From: an uncultured Parabacteroides sp.
Lineage (GTDB): Bacteria; Bacteroidota; Bacteroidia; Bacteroidales; Tannerellaceae
Reading direction: 5' to 3'
Assembly (NCBI RefSeq): GCF_902493135.1
Contig: NZ_CABUOD010000019.1
Location: forward strand, 21,267-85,266
DNA: 64,000 bases
Shown: in pieces, positions 1-8,918 of the stretch
Numbering within the stretch: the first letter of the stretch is position 1
Layout of the letters: each line of letters starts with the position of its first letter
The notes under the pieces: generated by a model
Databases searched by the model: none
What the model was told of the DNA's origin: nothing
What the model saw: the letters and a program-made list of their open reading frames with translations, nothing else
Program-made: the position numbers and the translations under genes

Positions 1-1
1 C

Positions 2-1114
2 GCCGGTTTTATTGGCGCGAACTTCATTAAATATATGTTGGCGAAATATCCTGAAATAAAGATCGTGGTTCTGGATCTGCTGACCTACGCAGGTAATCTC
101 GGAACGATTGCCGAGGATATCGACGGGGAGCGTTGCGAGTTTGTAAAAGGTGATATCTGCGACCGTGCGTTGACGGACGGGCTCTTTGCCAAATACCAGT
201 TCGATTATGTCGTTAATTTTGCGGCGGAAAGCCATGTGGATCGTAGTATCGAGAATCCGCAGCTTTTCCTGGTCACGAATATATTGGGTACGCAAAACCT
301 GCTCGATTCCGCCCGCAAAGCCTGGGTGACGGGCAAAACGGCTACCGGTTATCCCGAATGGCGCGAGGGGGTCCGTTTCCATCAGGTATCTACTGACGAG
401 GTGTATGGCAGTTTGGGTGCCGAAGGCTATTTCCATGAAACGACCCCGCTGGATCCGCGCAGTCCGTATAGTGCATCCAAAACGAGTGCCGACCTGTTTG
501 TACAGGCTTACTCCGAAACTTATAAGATGCCGGTCAGCATCACCCGCTGTTCCAACAACTACGGTCCGTATCATTTCCCGGAAAAGCTGATACCGCTGAT
601 TATTAAAAATATCCTCGAAGGCAAGCCGCTTCCGGTTTATGGTGACGGGACAAATGTACGTGACTGGTTGTACGTGGAAGACCACTGCAAGGCTATCGAC
701 CTGGTGATCCATAAGGGACGGGCAGGGGAGGTCTACAATGTGGGCGGCCATAACGAGAAGCAGAATATCGAGATCGTGAAGTTGACAATCAGCACCATTC
801 GCCGGTTGATGACGGAACAACCCGAATATCGCCTGATTTTGAAGAAAAAAGAGATCGGTGCGGACGGGCGGATTTCCATCGACTGGATCAACGACTGCCT
901 GATTACTTTTGTAAAAGACCGCTTGGGCCATGACCAGCGTTATGCCATCGATCCGACAAAAATCACAAACGAACTGGGCTGGACACCTGAAACTTCTTTC
1001 GAAATCGGAATTGTCAAGACGATCCGTTGGTATCTGGACAACCAGAAGTGGGTGGAAGACATCACGGGAGGAGACTATATGAAATATTATGAGCAGATGT
1101 ACGGGAACCGTTAA
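2..1114 (+). CDS. rfbB: dTDP-glucose 4,6-dehydratase, 5' end cut by window
   Basis: Short-chain dehydrogenase/reductase that converts dTDP-glucose to dTDP-4-keto-6-deoxyglucose, the second step of dTDP-rhamnose synthesis, in the cytoplasm. The reading frame is open from base 2; the Ala-Gly-Phe-Ile-Gly just inside the window is the end of the N-terminal NAD-binding glycine motif, so only about 5-15 residues are missing and the Met at base 35 is internal. The catalytic Thr-Asp-Glu lies at bases 392-400 and the YSASK (Tyr-xxx-Lys) motif near base 467. Other rfb genes are expected upstream, outside the window. The stop overlaps the stop of the convergent AsmA-like gene by 4 bases. Confident from family motifs and length. 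Confidence 0.95.
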   Translation, partial: AGFIGANFIKYMLAKYPEIKIVVLDLLTYAGNLGTIAEDIDGERCEFVKGDICDRALTDGLFAKYQFDYVVNFAAESHVDRSIENPQLFLVTNILGTQNLLDSARKAWVTGKTATGYPEWREGVRFHQVSTDEVYGSLGAEGYFHETTPLDPRSPYSASKTSADLFVQAYSETYKMPVSITRCSNNYGPYHFPEKLIPLIIKNILEGKPLPVYGDGTNVRDWLYVEDHCKAIDLVIHKGRAGEVYNVGGHNEKQNIEIVKLTISTIRRLMTEQPEYRLILKKKEIGADGRISIDWINDCLITFVKDRLGHDQRYAIDPTKITNELGWTPETSFEIGIVKTIRWYLDNQKWVEDITGGDYMKYYEQMYGNR

Positions 1115-4100
1115 GGTTCCCTTTCCTCCGCTGCCTTTGCCAAAGCTAAGTCTTTCCCTAACTCCGGCGCCGCTTCCTCGATCTGTTTGCGTACTGCGTC
1201 GCGGATATCTTTCCGGATATTCTTGCGTGTGCTGTCCAGTTCCGCCTGCTTGGCCGGCTTGAATATATCCTTGTATTTACATTTCGTGATCTTATACTTG
1301 AAATCATCCAGGTTGCCGGTGATGTCGATTCCTAATTTGAAAGGAACGGGAGATTTGAGGACCGATAGATGGTAATTGAATGTCATATCCAGATTGTGCG
1401 TTCCGCCGACAGCCACTTTGTAACGGTCCATCTCCACCAGGAATGGGAAAACTTCGATCTTATTGTCTTTGATGGCAAGGTCTACTGAAATACTGTCTAT
1501 CATATTCCGCTTCTTGTTTTTGAACATCAGTGTCTTGGATATTTCGGTAAATGTTTCTCCATCGAGCAGTACCATATTGTTCCCGTGCAGATAGCAAGAC
1601 GAGTTGATGGACGGCATAATGAGAGACATGGTCGAATCTATCTTGCAGGTAGCCGTGACCTGGCAATCCAAGACGCCTTCGAACGAACGGAGCATCGGGA
1701 CTAATGTGTCGATGGAAGGGAAGAGGGCGATCAGCTTCTCCACTTTCACATCTTCCATATCAAAGTCCAAACCGGCGGTCGCCTCCTGTCCGTTCTTAGC
1801 CCGGTAGACCATTGTCAGGTTTCCGTTCCCCATATTGGATTGTATGTTGAGCTTGCTCAGGTTGATACTCTGATCGCGCAGGACAATCTCGCCGACCACG
1901 TTCTCTAATTCCAAATCCTTGAAATCGATGCGTTTTGCGTTCGTATGGAGAGCCATGTCGAGAAAGGCGGGAAGAACGAATAACTGGCTGGTCGTGTCGG
2001 TTCCCGTCTGCGCGATACTATCTTGCAGCGATTCGGTATTGAGTTGTGCGATATTTTCATCGCTGAGTACCGGCAGTTCCGAGTTTACCGCATATTGCAT
2101 GCCGTTGTTGATCGCCTGCATCAACTGGTTGCAATCGATATAGTCCGAACTCAGATTGAAATCTCCTTTCAATTTTCCTCCGCGAAGCATCGCCCTCCGG
2201 ATCTGGCTGATCTCGCCGTTAAGGGTAAAATTGCTTTTGCCGAGATGCAGGCGGGCATCTGTCAGCGTGATGTCGTTTGTGTTGAACTTCATCGTCGTCG
2301 GCTCCATCCACATCGGGAGCGGGAACATGCGGCTGAACCCCCGCATTTGTTTGAAAGAGATGCTGCCCCGTGCTTCCCATTTGCGCAAGAATTGGCTTTC
2401 TGTTCTGGTGCTGTCGCCGGCGGCGGTTTTCCCGGCCATGTCCTTTCTCTTTTCAGCCAAGCGTGCACGTTGTTCGTCGGTCAGTATGCGCCGTTGCCGG
2501 TTTGCCATCTGCTGGCGCCGTGCATCCCGGTAGGGAAGGGCCTCGATCGTAAACGAACTTTCCGTCAGGGAGAGTCCTGTCCGTAGAGGTACACTGATGT
2601 ATTTCAGCGTGTCGATCGAAATAACGGCGGCAGCTGTCGGGGTTAGTTTGTCGGAAGCGGACGGTTTGATGCCGCCTTTCAGTTCGGAACGTCCGGCTAC
2701 GATCCAGACGGAATCGGCCGTGCGGGTTCTCAGATGGCTGAAAGCCAATCGTCCGGTCATCGGTATGACGGCTGTCGTGTCGATAACAGGAGATGTCTGA
2801 GCAAGCATCTCCAATTTGCTTATGTTCGTGCTGATTTGATCTTTATATCGGATGTTCAGGCTGTCTATTCCCATCGTCATCCTCATCAGGTTGGACGATT
2901 CGATGTAGAGGCTTTTCTGATGTGTCGTGTCGATTGACAGATGGGCGCCGGAAATGAAAATATCCATGCCGAGCGGCTGGCTGAACGCTTTCAGTTTGTC
3001 AATGTCGAGTTTTCCCGAACTGTGTATCTTCCCGAACCGGCTTTCGACAAGGTCATTCACGGTAAAAGCGGTCGACAGGTCTGCATCCATTGCGCCTTCC
3101 ACCAACAGCGTGTCCGGATTAAGGAATTCCTGGCCCAACCGGGTGAAATCCACCTTCCCTTTCATTCCGGCCCGGACGGCCGGGTTCTTGAACAGGTTGG
3201 TTACTTTGGCTTGCATATCCAATGAAGTGTTGAGTCCTTTCATCGTGAGTTGTTCGAGCGAGACGAAAGAAGAATCCGGGAAAGGTCCGTTTAGATGGAT
3301 ATCCAGATCCATTTCCAGTGTGTCGATACCTTGCTTGATGTCTTTGATATGATAGGACCCGTTTTCTATTTTGCAACACAGGTTCACGTTGGGCACGATA
3401 CTGTCCCCTAAGAACCCGTGAATGTTTCCTTCCATAAGGATCGAACCCTCCGCCAGTGTCTTGCCGCGATTCTGGAAATACGCATCGGGTATGAATTTCA
3501 GCAGATCGTTCATATCCGAAATTTTCAATCCCATATCCATATCGATACGGGTGCGCCGGTCTTCCGGGAAGTGGCGTATGGCGCCGTCGGCAGTGAAAGG
3601 CAGATTGTTTACCTTCAATTCCGCATCTTTCAAGGTAATCGAATTGTAGTGTTCGGCGAGCACTAACCGGCTTCTGAGACGAAGCGACAAGTCGTTCTTC
3701 AGCGTATAAGTCGGGTTGCTGAATAAAAGGGATGAACAGCCCGTTTCAAAATCGAGCGTATTGGCTCCTCCTGCCAATGAGCCGTCGAGACGCACGAAGA
3801 AGCCCTGAATTTCGGTAAAAAGGTCTGACTGGCGGTCGTCATACGTGAAATGTCCTCCGTAAATGCGTACCTTTTGCAAGTCGATAAAAGGCAAGGTCTT
3901 TTTGTCTGTATCGGCCTCTGTCGAATCGGTCTCGCTTTTGTAGATATCCCAGTTCGCACGTCCGTTTTTATTGACGAATCCATAGAAACGTGGGTTCTCG
4001 ATGGAAAAGTCCTTGATCGTGATCTTGCCGCCGAAAAGGTAATCGAGGGGTTGTAAAGACACGGTTGCCCGGCTGAAAGCAAGCAGCGAATCGGAAGGAA

Positions 4101-4392
4101 TCGCCAGTTCTTCTTCATGGGCGGTCGAATCTTCGGCTGCGTGCGAGATCAGGTGGCCGTTTGTCAGTTTCACGCCTAAATAAGGATAGGTTTCGAAATA
4201 GGTCAGTTCCACCCGTTCGCAATCCAAATGTGCATCAATGAACTTATTGGCCTGCTCGATAACCAGTGGCGTCAGTTTCTCCGGAGGCAATACTCCCCAG
4301 TTCAGAATGCTGAATCCGATAGCCGGGAGTATGAATATCAGGGTTATAGTCGCCAGAACGATGATCGTCAGTATTCTCTTTTTCCTTTTCAT
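1111..4392 (-). CDS. AsmA-like large membrane-anchored protein
   Basis: About 1093 residues. One N-terminal membrane segment (about residues 7-29, after MKRKKR) is followed by a long periplasmic beta-rich region typical of AsmA/TamB-like proteins; the C-terminal half matches the AsmA C-terminal region in style (membrane-derived ligand repeats, 'SNMGNGNLT', 'GGTHNLDMTFNYHL'). Proteins of this group are linked to lipid transport or outer-membrane homeostasis; the exact role here is not known. I chose the Met at 4392 rather than the upstream one at 4503 because a TAnnTTTG promoter box (4432-4439) lies between them and because the membrane anchor starts directly after it. It is a single-gene unit, convergent with rfbB. 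Confidence 0.85.
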   Translation of the reverse strand: MKRKKRILTIIVLATITLIFILPAIGFSILNWGVLPPEKLTPLVIEQANKFIDAHLDCERVELTYFETYPYLGVKLTNGHLISHAAEDSTAHEEELAIPSDSLLAFSRATVSLQPLDYLFGGKITIKDFSIENPRFYGFVNKNGRANWDIYKSETDSTEADTDKKTLPFIDLQKVRIYGGHFTYDDRQSDLFTEIQGFFVRLDGSLAGGANTLDFETGCSSLLFSNPTYTLKNDLSLRLRSRLVLAEHYNSITLKDAELKVNNLPFTADGAIRHFPEDRRTRIDMDMGLKISDMNDLLKFIPDAYFQNRGKTLAEGSILMEGNIHGFLGDSIVPNVNLCCKIENGSYHIKDIKQGIDTLEMDLDIHLNGPFPDSSFVSLEQLTMKGLNTSLDMQAKVTNLFKNPAVRAGMKGKVDFTRLGQEFLNPDTLLVEGAMDADLSTAFTVNDLVESRFGKIHSSGKLDIDKLKAFSQPLGMDIFISGAHLSIDTTHQKSLYIESSNLMRMTMGIDSLNIRYKDQISTNISKLEMLAQTSPVIDTTAVIPMTGRLAFSHLRTRTADSVWIVAGRSELKGGIKPSASDKLTPTAAAVISIDTLKYISVPLRTGLSLTESSFTIEALPYRDARRQQMANRQRRILTDEQRARLAEKRKDMAGKTAAGDSTRTESQFLRKWEARGSISFKQMRGFSRMFPLPMWMEPTTMKFNTNDITLTDARLHLGKSNFTLNGEISQIRRAMLRGGKLKGDFNLSSDYIDCNQLMQAINNGMQYAVNSELPVLSDENIAQLNTESLQDSIAQTGTDTTSQLFVLPAFLDMALHTNAKRIDFKDLELENVVGEIVLRDQSINLSKLNIQSNMGNGNLTMVYRAKNGQEATAGLDFDMEDVKVEKLIALFPSIDTLVPMLRSFEGVLDCQVTATCKIDSTMSLIMPSINSSCYLHGNNMVLLDGETFTEISKTLMFKNKKRNMIDSISVDLAIKDNKIEVFPFLVEMDRYKVAVGGTHNLDMTFNYHLSVLKSPVPFKLGIDITGNLDDFKYKITKCKYKDIFKPAKQAELDSTRKNIRKDIRDAVRKQIEEAAPELGKDLALAKAAEEREP

Positions 4393-4431
4393 ATTTATCT
4401 TATGTATGCTTCTGTCAAGAATTATAATATA

Positions 4432-4439
4432 CAAAAGTA
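4432..4439 (-). promoter_or_regulatory. Bacteroidetes -7 box for the AsmA-like gene
   Basis: TACTTTTG on the minus strand fits TAnnTTTG. It lies 39 nt upstream of the chosen ATG at 4392 and decides against the longer 4503 start. No clear -33 TTTG is visible. Confidence 0.55.
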
Positions 4440-4708
4440 TGAAAAAGCCGGAGATGACGAAGGTGATCTGTTGCCTTTTTTGAATAATCCGTTTAGTGCT
4501 CATTCCGTTTTGCCATTTGAAGATTGGGTCGTGGTTTAAAAAAAGATAGACAAAGTAAGATTAGGATCGCATGGCGAGCCCCCTTATTGTCAAAAACGAT
4601 CTGAAATTGTAAAATCTGAGTTAAAATAAACGGTTTGCAGAGGTCTGTTTTCTGTTTAAAAGGTGGTTAGGAAAAGGTTTTCCCGGTGAGGTGCGCAGTT
4701 TTTTCCCG

Positions 4709-4815
4709 CGAAGACGGTCTTCGTTGCCATGACGACCGTCTTTGTATAGGGTGAAGTCGGCATCCTAGGGCGATGAAGTCCGTCTTTACGGCGATGAAGA
4801 CGGTCGTCACGGAAA
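4709..4815. repeat. Cluster of GAAGACGGTC-type inverted repeats
   Basis: In the gene-free stretch 4504-5433. Bases 4709-4723 form a 7+1+7 palindrome built on CGAAGAC/GTCTTCG. Bases 4730-4743 (TGACGACCGTCTTT) and 4796-4809 are inverted copies (13 of 14 match), with a degenerate further copy at 4774-4786. No open frame of credible composition runs through it. It could be a dispersed intergenic repeat or a structured RNA; nothing visible decides which. Confidence 0.5.
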
Positions 4816-5128
4816 CGGGGTGCCGGAATCCTTGAAAATACCCTCGGATTTCTTTCCATATTCCCTTACTCTCCCTTTTGTTTCCCCGGATATCCGATTC
4901 TCCGGGAGTTTAGCTTTGTCGGAATGTCGGGAATTCCGGTAAAAAGATTGACAAACAGCCGGCTTTTTTCATTTTCCAAGCGGACGGTTTGCATATATGC
5001 CACGAAAAGCGCCGCTTCGGTGTGTAAAGGTCAATCTGAAAGCGTTCAGCTTTTCGATTGAAATAGAAAAAACAGGGGATATTGTAGAATTTATCCTTGT
5101 GAAATAATAATTGACTTTATTTGAGTTC

Positions 5129-5330
5129 GTGCCTAAACAATGCAGATGTGCAGTTTTGGACAAATATCGTTTTGCTATATGTATTACGGTAAGGCTGTAT
5201 ATTTGTTATGTTAAAAAATATTACCCGCAATACTATTCTAAAAACATGGGATAGAAATCCGATTTTGATGGGGTAGTAGTGACATTTTGATTATCCTTGC
5301 ATAGGATAAGAAACTTTTATGTATCTGTCT
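5129..5330 (+). promoter_or_regulatory. Promoter-like region without a matching gene (relic?)
   Basis: Bases 5129-5169 contain a TTTTGGACAA-centred stretch that recurs at 63840-63879. Bases 5211-5232 are repeated exactly, inverted, at 29747-29768, and the similarity extends loosely to about 5270. This resembles the upstream region of a regulated surface-protein (SusC-type) gene, but no such gene follows: rightward lies only the decarboxylase remnant on the other strand. The role is inferred; the shared sequence is seen directly. Confidence 0.35.
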
Positions 5331-5433
5331 GAAGACAGTACGAAGCGGAGATTAAGGAAGTTGTTGGTAACGATTTAGCGACCGTGTAACTGCATTGAAC
5401 TGCTGCGCTTTGCATCTCGTCAAACAACTCTAT

Positions 5434-5725
5434 TCAAACCTTCAATGCGGCAGGAAAGCCGATGTAAGGCATACACTGGATAACGGCTTCCAACGCATTC
5501 AGCACTTTCGGGAATCCGATAATTGGAGAACACTGGTAAATCGCTTCGCGCAATTCAATAGGTGTTACACCGACATTGAGTGCCGCCCCTGCATGACCTT
5601 TCAGTTGGGGCAACTGCTGCATGGTGGCAAGGCACACGCAGGTAATCATCCGTTTTTTCGGTTGTTTGGGCTTTTGCTGAGAACGAAACGACGACCAGTA
5701 ATAAGCCGAGAAATACTTTTTTCAT
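5434..5725 (-). pseudogene. Remnant of a secreted carboxymuconolactone decarboxylase-family gene
   Basis: A start at 5725, 12 nt behind the amidohydrolase stop, opens a clean signal peptide (MKKVFLGLLLVVVSFSAKAQ). After about 28 residues the coding sense moves to another frame, where bases 5649-5434 encode a CMD-type stretch ('LPQLKGHAGAALNVGVTPIE', 'AIYQCSPIIGFP'). The C-terminal motif then appears a second time in diverged form ('IQCMPYIGFPAAL'), as if two CMD repeats had been joined by deletion, and the frame ends at TGA (5434-5436). Intact secreted relatives are several times longer. It was the last gene of the aldo/keto reductase operon. Called a pseudogene because of the frame change and missing middle. 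Confidence 0.75.
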
Positions 5726-5737
5726 TGTTTTCAAATA

Positions 5738-6751
5738 TTATTTGTTGAATAAATTGCGGGCGTTTTCCGAGAAGAACCGTTCCGAATAGGGCGACAATTC
5801 CTTGTCTGCGGTAAATTGTTCACGCATCCGTTGCAGGTTTCCAAGCAATACACCGTCCGGCATATAAGGATAATCCGAGCCGTAGAGAATGTGATCCGGC
5901 GAGGTGATTGTCAGCATCATTTTCACGATTTCGGAGCTTGCTCCTCCGGCAAGGTCATAGTACAGACGGGATAAATTACCGTCCCAGTCAATCGAACCCA
6001 TAAATCCCTTTGCCTGCATAGCCGGATGAATAGCCTTCATGCGGGGGATCGCCATCGGCAAAAACGACCCGCAATGAGGAACAATCATCTTGATGTTCGG
6101 ATAGCGTATCAACACGTTACGGGAAATCATATTGACAACGGCGCGGGTCGTTTCAGCCGGATATTCATAGACCGCAAGCGGGGCGGTGGCTATAATGCCG
6201 TCATTGACCGGCGTGGGCTTGTGCGGGTGAATGATTACGGTAACATTTCTACGGTTCAAGACCTCCATCAACGGGTCGAGTGCTTCATCCCCGATATATT
6301 GTCCCCGGCTGTTCGTGGCCAGCTTGACGCCATCCGCTCCAAGTGTGTCGAGTGTATAAATCGCCTCTTCGATAGCCGCGTCCACATCGGGCAAGGGCAA
6401 TGCCGCACAAAACTTGAATTTCCCCGGATAGGTTTCTTTCAGTCGGGCACAATACTCGTTGTACTCCCGAATAATCCGTCGGCTCTCCTGCGTATCTCCG
6501 AACCACGGTTGCGGAGCGGGCATCGTCAAGACGGAATATTCGATTCCCGCTTTGCGCATGAAAGCGATATGCGATTCCACATCCCACGCGGGAAGCGGAA
6601 AGGTCTCCTCCATCGTGGCATCATGTTTTTCCAGCACTGCCATATAGCCGGGCAATATGTTATGGCAATGCACGTCGATAGTCTGTTGTGCCCCGGCTTG
6701 CCTCATAAAGAGTATGGACATGACGATATACAGAATGAATCCCTTTCCCAT
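5738..6751 (-). CDS. Secreted amidohydrolase-family metal hydrolase
   Basis: 337 residues. Starts with a signal peptide (MGKGFILYIVMSILFMRQAGAQ), so it is periplasmic or exported. Metal-binding features of the amidohydrolase-2 (ACMSD-like) family are in order: the N-terminal His-Cys-His of 'DVHCHN', 'IIHPHKP', 'VPHCGSF' and the C-terminal Asp of 'YGSDYPYMP'. The substrate is unknown; relatives decarboxylate or hydrolyse small carboxylated rings. I placed the start at 6751 because the open frame further upstream runs back over the flavodoxin remnant and has no signal peptide. It starts 5 nt after that remnant's stop, within the operon read from 8652, and is the only one of the three distal genes that looks fully intact. 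Confidence 0.85.
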   Translation of the reverse strand: MGKGFILYIVMSILFMRQAGAQQTIDVHCHNILPGYMAVLEKHDATMEETFPLPAWDVESHIAFMRKAGIEYSVLTMPAPQPWFGDTQESRRIIREYNEYCARLKETYPGKFKFCAALPLPDVDAAIEEAIYTLDTLGADGVKLATNSRGQYIGDEALDPLMEVLNRRNVTVIIHPHKPTPVNDGIIATAPLAVYEYPAETTRAVVNMISRNVLIRYPNIKMIVPHCGSFLPMAIPRMKAIHPAMQAKGFMGSIDWDGNLSRLYYDLAGGASSEIVKMMLTITSPDHILYGSDYPYMPDGVLLGNLQRMREQFTADKELSPYSERFFSENARNLFNK

Positions 6752-6756
6752 ACCCG

Positions 6757-6978
6757 TTACTTTTCGTTGTTTACATTGGCGAGCCACTCCGCAAATTGCG
6801 CTTTCGCCAGCTTCCCGTTCAAGAGTTTTCCCGTACACCAGTCGATTCCGGGGTACGCTTTGCGAAGATTCTTCTCGCAATTTGTCGCCGCTGCCAATTC
6901 CTCGGCAGCTTTTCTCGTCGTACCGCTACAAGAGAAATAGGCGACCAAAATCTTTCGACTATCCATATTCTTTTTCAT
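6757..6978 (-). pseudogene. Internally deleted flavodoxin gene
   Basis: The 73-residue frame joins a normal flavodoxin N-terminus ('KILVAYFSCSGTTRKAAEEL', with the FMN phosphate-binding loop) directly to a normal flavodoxin C-terminus ('LRKAYPGIDWCTGKLLNGK'). The central roughly 100 residues that hold the isoalloxazine-binding loops are absent. The reading frame is kept across the junction, so a short peptide may still be made, but it cannot fold as a flavodoxin. It sits 9 nt behind the aldo/keto reductase and 5 nt before the amidohydrolase. A full-length lipoprotein flavodoxin remains at the head of the operon. Confidence 0.8.
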
Positions 6979-6987
6979 ACGAGCGTG

Positions 6988-7932
6988 TCAGATCATCGGC
7001 ATTTCCCACGAGCCTCTCGTATCGACACCGGTATTTTCGGCTGCATTTTCCAAACTTTGCATTTCGTCGGCAGTCAAGGAAACCTTTGTCGCTTGCAAGG
7101 CGTCCTGCACTTGCGAGGGCTTCGTCACGCCGATAATCGGTGTCGTGCCTTTCGCTATCGCCCATGCCAGAGCCACCTGCGCCGGCGTGATGCCGTACTT
7201 GTCGCCCACGGTGCGCATCACGGCAACGAGCCGCTCGATTTGCGGTAACAGCGGATTGTAGGTATCGCCCCGCTGGCTGCCGGCGGGCAGTAGGTGTGTG
7301 GTATCGTATTTCCCGCTCAACGCTCCTTGCTCCAATACCATGTAAGCCCAGAAGTCGATATTATGTTCTTTGCAATAATCCAGAATACCGGCCTTTTCCG
7401 ACGAACGGTAGAGCAGGCTGTAATGGTTCTGCACGGCAGAGATATGTACCCCTTCTTTCGAGAGAATCTCCTCCGCACGCTTGATCTGCGCGAGGTTGTG
7501 ATTGGAGACGCCGACCCGCTTTACCTTTCCGCTTTTTACCAACGGGATAAGGTAAGGCGTCCATTTCTCCACGTCGGCCGGGTTGTGTATCCAGTAGATG
7601 TCGATGTAATCGGTGGCGAAGCGTTCGAGGCTTCCGGCCAGCATATCCGCCACGGGGTTCTCCGTGTCGCCCGCAATCTGCGGTGTGAACTTGGTCGAGA
7701 TAAATACATCCTCCCGCTTGCAGTTCTTCGTAAATATCGAAAGCAGCGTTTCCGAAGCTCCCATGCCGTACACCACGGCGGAGTCCCAGAGGTTCAGCCC
7801 GTTGGCCATCGCCTCGTCGAATACGGGTTTCAGTTCTTCCACTCCGAGATTGTTCCCGAATACTTGGTCGCCACCGGCGAATCCTGCGCCCCACGACCAT
7901 GTTCCTAATGCTATTGACGGTTGATTTTTCAT
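6988..7932 (-). CDS. Aldo/keto reductase
   Basis: 314-residue NADPH-dependent oxidoreductase of the aldo/keto reductase superfamily, cytoplasmic. The catalytic tetrad is visible: Asp50, Tyr55 (in 'SAVVYGMGASE'), Lys81 ('ISTKFTP') and His116 ('YWIHNP'). The C-terminal cofactor site is present ('AWAIAKGTTPIIGVTKPSQV'). Length is normal. It is the second gene of the operon that starts with the lipoprotein flavodoxin at 8652, with a 69-nt gap. Clusters of flavodoxin, aldo/keto reductase and CMD under a divergent AraC regulator recur in Bacteroides and suggest response to reactive or toxic small molecules; that role is inference. Confidence 0.92.
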   Translation of the reverse strand: MKNQPSIALGTWSWGAGFAGGDQVFGNNLGVEELKPVFDEAMANGLNLWDSAVVYGMGASETLLSIFTKNCKREDVFISTKFTPQIAGDTENPVADMLAGSLERFATDYIDIYWIHNPADVEKWTPYLIPLVKSGKVKRVGVSNHNLAQIKRAEEILSKEGVHISAVQNHYSLLYRSSEKAGILDYCKEHNIDFWAYMVLEQGALSGKYDTTHLLPAGSQRGDTYNPLLPQIERLVAVMRTVGDKYGITPAQVALAWAIAKGTTPIIGVTKPSQVQDALQATKVSLTADEMQSLENAAENTGVDTRGSWEMPMI

Positions 7933-8001
7933 TTTATATTTCTCCTTTACTGCGACGGCACAATGGGCATATTGCAGTCCGTCATGTATTTGTTCATTTG
8001 G

Positions 8002-8652
8002 TCAGTTTTTTGTTGTAACTTCAATTTCAGATAACCATTCCGCTACACGGCTTTCCGCTTGGGAAAGAGTGCCCGATGTCAGCAACAGGCTTTCCGTGTA
8101 AGTCGCGTCGGGACAATGTTTCCGGGCGTCACTGACCGAAGTCGATATTCCGCTACTTCCACTGGTTGCGAACAATGCGATGCGCTTGCCTGCCAGTTTT
8201 GCCGCGTGTTCATGCAAGAAGGTCTGCATCGGCGTTGCCATATGGCTATACCAGATAGGATAACCGATAAAAATAATGTCATACTCCTCGAAACTCTCGA
8301 CCGAGGTTTTCACCGGCGGAAAATTTCCCGTCTCGATAGCCGCTTGTTCCTGTTGTGAACGCTCCAACATGGCATTGTAATCCGTGTCGTAGGGCGTTCC
8401 GGGTTCCACTTCGATAAGATCGCAGCCGAGTGTCGTTCCGATTCGCTGCGCCACACTTTCCGTATTGCTCGTGCGTGAACAGTAAAGCACCAGATAACGT
8501 CCGTCATTATCCGGCGTTTCATCTTCATCATTATCGTTTCCCGGTGTTTCGGGTTGTTCGGTGGCAGAGCCTTCCGGTTCGATAGGATCTCCGTTACAAG
8601 CTGTCGCTGTCAAAGCGAGCAGTAGAAAAGGGAAAAATAGTAACTTTCTCAT
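8002..8652 (-). CDS. Flavodoxin-domain lipoprotein
   Basis: 216 residues. A lipoprotein signal ends at Cys19 ('LLALTATAC'), then an acidic, Pro/Glu/Asp-rich linker (about 20-50), then a flavodoxin fold: 'LVLYCSRTSNTESVAQRIG' phosphate loop, 'IIFIGYPIWYSHMATPMQTF' and 'LFATSGSSGISTSVSDARK'. It is probably anchored outside the cytoplasm and carries FMN. First gene of the leftward operon; promoter at 8697-8704. The length is that of a complete protein, in contrast to the deleted flavodoxin at 6757-6978. Confidence 0.88.
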   Translation of the reverse strand: MRKLLFFPFLLLALTATACNGDPIEPEGSATEQPETPGNDNDEDETPDNDGRYLVLYCSRTSNTESVAQRIGTTLGCDLIEVEPGTPYDTDYNAMLERSQQEQAAIETGNFPPVKTSVESFEEYDIIFIGYPIWYSHMATPMQTFLHEHAAKLAGKRIALFATSGSSGISTSVSDARKHCPDATYTESLLLTSGTLSQAESRVAEWLSEIEVTTKN

Positions 8653-8696
8653 CGTTCTAAAAATTAAATGTTCATATTATTTTGATTTCTCTGCGG

Positions 8697-8704
8697 CAAA
8701 GGTA
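8697..8704 (-). promoter_or_regulatory. -7 box of the flavodoxin/aldo-keto reductase operon
   Basis: TACCTTTG on the minus strand, 44 nt before the flavodoxin start. It is divergent to the AraC gene; the 190 bp between the two -7 boxes would hold the operators. Confidence 0.6.
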
Positions 8705-8899
8705 GGGCGTTTCGGCTGCTCCCGCTGTATCCCGATTACGGATTGAAGTAACAGTATTACGGATTATAAAATCGGGATATAAAACACTTGTAATGAATAG
8801 GATGTAGTCGAAACGGCGGTTCTGTATACATATTACGGGTATTTGTAACCGTATTCCGGTTTTCACATCGGAAGGTGTCGGATATTTATGCGGAATCCT

Positions 8900-8907
8900 T
8901 ATTTTTG
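8900..8907 (+). promoter_or_regulatory. -7 box of the AraC-family gene
   Basis: TATTTTTG, a perfect TAnnTTTG, ends 11 nt before the first ATG (8919), giving a very short leader. Confidence 0.55.
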
Positions 8908-8918
8908 CACAAAACAAA

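Noticed and set aside
2023..2586. A 187-codon plus-strand frame inside the AsmA-like gene
   Set aside because: Complement of a conserved gene; no start signal or family match.
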